A DNA stretch of 8,266 nt from Candidatus Aminicenantota bacterium (GTDB lineage Bacteria; Acidobacteriota; Aminicenantia; UBA2199), in NCBI GenBank assembly GCA_023136725.1, contig JAGLQR010000058.1, forward strand, positions 1 through 8,266, written 5' to 3'. Positions 5,569 through 8,266 of the stretch are shown here, in pieces (position 1 is the first letter of the stretch; every line of letters begins with the position of its first letter). The position numbers were made by a program, and so were the translations under genes. The notes beneath the pieces are model-generated. The model saw only the letters and a list, made by a program, of their open reading frames with translations. It searched no databases and was not told the origin of the DNA.

Positions 5569-7287
5569 ATGAATTTTAAGAAAACAATTAGTTTTTTATC
5601 TGTAATTATTTTTATAATCTCACTTGTCAATATTTCTTCTATACTTTTGTTCCCTCTTGATCCCCCGACAAAAGAACAGATCGAAAAATACAAAAGTGAC
5701 GGAACACTTGAGGCCAGGATCAAGCAGGCAAGATCTTACGGGAATCATAAAATATCTCCATTTTTAATAAATAGATTAAGGGAAAGAATAAGCGGATCAA
5801 CCGATAATCCCGGAGACAATGTACTTGCTCCGCCACCCGGTCGGAAGGGGATGCCGACAACAGGGAATGTAAAGATACCTGTGCTGCTCCTGTCATTTGC
5901 AGATGTTGATAATACAAACCCTACCGCTCTGATGAGAGATAAGATATTCGGAAAGGGGCATTCGGAAGAGTATCCTCTGGAAAGCCTTAAAGAGTTCTAC
6001 TTAAGATCATCTTTCGGGAAACTGAATATTTCCGGTAATATTCTCGGCTGGTATAAGTATCCCGGATCCAGGTCTGAAATACCCGAGACTTCTACCGGAC
6101 AGGAAGATCTTATTAAAGAGGCATTATTATTCTATGACAAAAAAGGTCATGATTTTTCACAATATGACAATGATAATGATGGGGATATAGATTACCTTGT
6201 AGTGATATGGAGTGGTGAGCATGGAGAGTGGTCATCTTTCTGGTGGGCTTATCAAACCTCTTTTTATAATAGTAGTTTCAAAATTGACGGGAAATCACTC
6301 TCTCTCTATTCATGGCAATGGGAATCCTACAATTATCCTAATGATGAGTTCTCCGTATCAACCCTGATACATGAGACCGGGCATGCTCTGGGACTTCCTG
6401 ACCTTTATGATTATCAGGAGGGGATCGGGCCCGAAGGGGGAGTCGGCGGTATGGATATTATGGATGCAATATGGGGTGATCATAATTGTTTTCATAAATT
6501 TATGCTGGACTGGACTATTCCTGTTATCCAATCATCAGGATCTGCAGAATATTCATTTAGCCCTGCAGTTAAGGATGGAGAGTCATTACTAATAATGCCA
6601 GCTATTTCAGAAGGATCACTTTTCAGTGAATTTTTTATGATCGAGAACAGAACAAGGATCGGAAACGATGTTGACATTCCTTCCGATGGATTGATCATCT
6701 GGCACATTGATTCAACTCTCGACAGGACAGGGCGTAGATTTGAGTATGATAACTCAAGTTCACTGCACAAATATGTAAGATTAATGGAAGCGGACGGTCT
6801 TGAGGAGATTGAACAAAATCTAGATGCAAATGCGGGAGATTTTTTCACATTTAATGATAACTTCGGACTTGCTACATTACCTGATAGTATCAGTTATTCA
6901 GGAGACAATACCGGTATTTGTATAAAGGAAATTTTCACTTCGGGTGAAAACATATCTTTCAAAGCTTTGATAGATATACCGGTTACGGTTGAATTGACCG
7001 GAGGAAGAATGCAGGAAAGGGCATGGATAGTTGTATCAGACTATGGAGATTTTACTTTTACATTTCAAAAGAACAGGGAAGTGGATCTGAATGAATTCAG
7101 GATCATGAGAAAATACGGGAAACATGATTATGAAGATCTGTTGCAGATTAATATTAATGAAATTTCAGGAAACAGTTATTCTTTCAAAGACCCTTCACTG
7201 GAAAAAAAAGCTGTATATAGATATAAGGTGATCGCTGTAGATTCATCCGGTAATGCTATCGGGATCTCACGTGAAGTGGAGATCTGA
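5569..7287 (+). CDS. Secreted M6-family (immune inhibitor A-like) zinc metalloprotease
   Basis: This is an extracellular endopeptidase of family M6. I place the start at ATG 5569 (572 aa), because GGAG (5560-5563) sits 5 nt before it, while the GTG at 5563 overlaps that site. Domains: signal peptide (1-26), a propeptide-like segment PPTKEQIEKYKSDGTLEARI with GNHKISP (32-64), then the protease domain starting at NVKIPVLLLSFADV. DNDNDGDID (200-208) resembles a calcium-binding loop. HETGHALGLPD gives His268, Glu269, His272 and Asp278 (HExxHxxGxxD). GGVGGMDIMD supplies the expected Met-turn. The last ~100 residues (from VTVELTGG) look like a fibronectin-III-like beta module ending YRYKVIAVDSSGNAIG. 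The N-terminal proline-rich segment and this tail are familiar from M6 proteins of candidate phyla. No PKD or T9SS sorting domain is seen. It likely degrades external protein, complementing the carboxypeptidase at the left end. Confidence 0.95.
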   Translation: MNFKKTISFLSVIIFIISLVNISSILLFPLDPPTKEQIEKYKSDGTLEARIKQARSYGNHKISPFLINRLRERISGSTDNPGDNVLAPPPGRKGMPTTGNVKIPVLLLSFADVDNTNPTALMRDKIFGKGHSEEYPLESLKEFYLRSSFGKLNISGNILGWYKYPGSRSEIPETSTGQEDLIKEALLFYDKKGHDFSQYDNDNDGDIDYLVVIWSGEHGEWSSFWWAYQTSFYNSSFKIDGKSLSLYSWQWESYNYPNDEFSVSTLIHETGHALGLPDLYDYQEGIGPEGGVGGMDIMDAIWGDHNCFHKFMLDWTIPVIQSSGSAEYSFSPAVKDGESLLIMPAISEGSLFSEFFMIENRTRIGNDVDIPSDGLIIWHIDSTLDRTGRRFEYDNSSSLHKYVRLMEADGLEEIEQNLDANAGDFFTFNDNFGLATLPDSISYSGDNTGICIKEIFTSGENISFKALIDIPVTVELTGGRMQERAWIVVSDYGDFTFTFQKNREVDLNEFRIMRKYGKHDYEDLLQININEISGNSYSFKDPSLEKKAVYRYKVIAVDSSGNAIGISREVEI

Positions 7288-8266
7288 TCAAAGAACTACT
7301 TTTTGCATAAATACATTTTGCATAAAAAATAGCATTATAAAAGTTATCACACCGGCTATAAAAGGTGTCAGGACCCATCCCGTTCCTATTTTCCCCATGA
7401 TTCCGAAGTTAATGTTCTTCCCCCCTTTTCCTATAGCAATACCAAGAATTGCTCCTACAACTGCCTGAGAGCTCGATACAGGAACAAGAGGAAATGAGGG
7501 GAGTCCATAAGAAATAAGGAATGCTTTTAATCCTTCGGATGCAAAAATAAAAAGTACCAGAGAGCTGGAAAGAACTACGATAAAAGCATCGAGGGGAGAA
7601 ATCCTGAATATATCCGAGCCGACTGTTGTCATAACCTTTTTTGAGTAAGTAAAAACACCCAGGGAAATTGCAAGTGCCCCTAAAAAGAAAAGTATACTCG
7701 TATTAGAAAAAGTGAATCCGGCAATATTAATACTTTTAAAAGGCGATACGGGAACAAAAACCCCCATCACATTTGCAATATTATTTGCACCCAGACTATA
7801 AGAGCCGAAAGCTCCGACAAAAATAAGTCCGATCCGTGTATATTGATCGATCCTGATCATATGGATCTTCGATCTTCTGATATTTATTATTAAAGCTTTA
7901 TAAAGAACAAAACCGAAAATTGCAGCCAGTATCGGGCACAACACCCATGTATAAACAATTTTAGTAAGAGTGGATATGTCTGTTTTGAAACCTGAAAAAA
8001 AATTCCAACCTATGATAGCCCCGACTATTGCCTGCGAGGTGGAGACAGGGAGTTTTACCCTTGTCATTAAAAAAACAGTTAAGCCCGCAGCAAGAGCAAC
8101 AGTGAAGGAGCCGGCGATTGCATTGACTGATCCAAGTTTTCCGAGAGTTTCGGATGCACCTGCACCTCCAATTACAGCACCCAGAATTACAAATATTGAG
8201 CAGATTATGGCTGCCCATTTGAATTTTAACATTTTGGTAGCAACAGCAGTTCCAAACACATTCGCT
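7288..8266 (-). CDS. pit: PiT-family inorganic phosphate permease (5'-truncated by window edge)
   Basis: This is an inner-membrane Pi transporter (PHO4/PiT family), driven by protons or sodium. The frame is open to the right edge. The GTG at 8259 is an internal Val within ANVFGTAVATK, which is the rest of the first family signature GANDxANxxGT, so about 20-40 N-terminal residues are missing. Counting that Val as 1, the second signature GANNIANVMG is at 158-167. The inverted-repeat halves show as PVSTSQAIVGAIIG (71-84) and PVSSSQAVVGAILG (260-273). Multiple hydrophobic helices span the remainder. The last helix ends in a tandem FMQNV-FMQKV before VVL. Its stop directly abuts the stop of the convergent protease gene. 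A PhoU-like partner often accompanies this transporter and could lie beyond the edge. Confidence 0.95.
   Translation of the reverse strand, partial: ANVFGTAVATKMLKFKWAAIICSIFVILGAVIGGAGASETLGKLGSVNAIAGSFTVALAAGLTVFLMTRVKLPVSTSQAIVGAIIGWNFFSGFKTDISTLTKIVYTWVLCPILAAIFGFVLYKALIINIRRSKIHMIRIDQYTRIGLIFVGAFGSYSLGANNIANVMGVFVPVSPFKSINIAGFTFSNTSILFFLGALAISLGVFTYSKKVMTTVGSDIFRISPLDAFIVVLSSSLVLFIFASEGLKAFLISYGLPSFPLVPVSSSQAVVGAILGIAIGKGGKNINFGIMGKIGTGWVLTPFIAGVITFIMLFFMQNVFMQKVVL
7301..7326. repeat. Short tandem repeat at the 3' end of the PiT gene
   Basis: TTTTGCATAAA occurs at 7301-7311 and again at 7316-7326, a 15-bp period inside the coding region. On the minus strand it encodes FMQNV followed by FMQKV at the extreme C-terminus, beyond the last helix core. 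It looks like a small in-frame duplication. Confidence 0.6.

Noticed and set aside
6371..6848. ORFs on both strands inside the protease gene
   Set aside because: They overlap the zinc-binding and downstream region of a clear M6 protease and show no motif or ribosome binding site.
7288..8259. Complete 323-aa permease starting at 8259
   Set aside because: The GTG lies inside the first GANDxANxxGT family signature; Ala-Asn precede it in frame, so the N-terminus is off the edge.

Overview
The window is AT-rich bacterial chromosomal DNA with frequent AGA/AGG and ATA codons. The gene set (a lipoprotein with a type II signal peptide, two exported-type peptidases, a PiT phosphate transporter and a DMT exporter) suggests an uncultured Gram-negative, peptide-degrading heterotroph. 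The N-terminal segment and C-terminal tail of the M6 protease remind me of proteins from candidate phyla such as Aminicenantes or Cloacimonadota. That is recollection, not a search result, and no rRNA or tRNA is present to settle it. I see no phage, IS, CRISPR or toxin-antitoxin module.

Left block (1-1424, + strand): the 3' part of a zinc carboxypeptidase gene (M14) that is open to the left edge, followed one base later by a 75-codon gene of unknown function with its own ribosome binding site. A dimeric palindromic repeat (1454-1514) fills the convergent gap to the next block.

Minus-strand block (3862 down to 1517): a small lipoprotein, a four-helix membrane protein with a large extracytoplasmic domain, and a cytoplasmic thioredoxin-fold protein (PRX-like). 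The last two are tightly coupled, because the Shine-Dalgarno of the thioredoxin-like gene overlaps the stop codon of the membrane gene. A promoter-like element built on an 11-bp direct repeat lies in front of the membrane gene.

Divergent spacer (3863-4145): a patch of C/G-run hairpins, unlike the surrounding AT-rich DNA, looks like a dispersed intergenic repeat.

Right block: a GNAT acetyltransferase and an EamA/DMT transporter form a two-gene + strand unit. A secreted M6 metalloprotease (HExxHxxGxxD) follows, with a good promoter and a better start than its longest ORF. Its stop codon abuts the stop codon of a convergent PiT phosphate permease gene whose N-terminus runs off the right edge.

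Most genes belong to known families. The least explained parts are the 75-aa protein, the 356-aa membrane protein, the lipoprotein and the two repeat elements. I did not find convincing evidence for a wholly new multi-gene system here.
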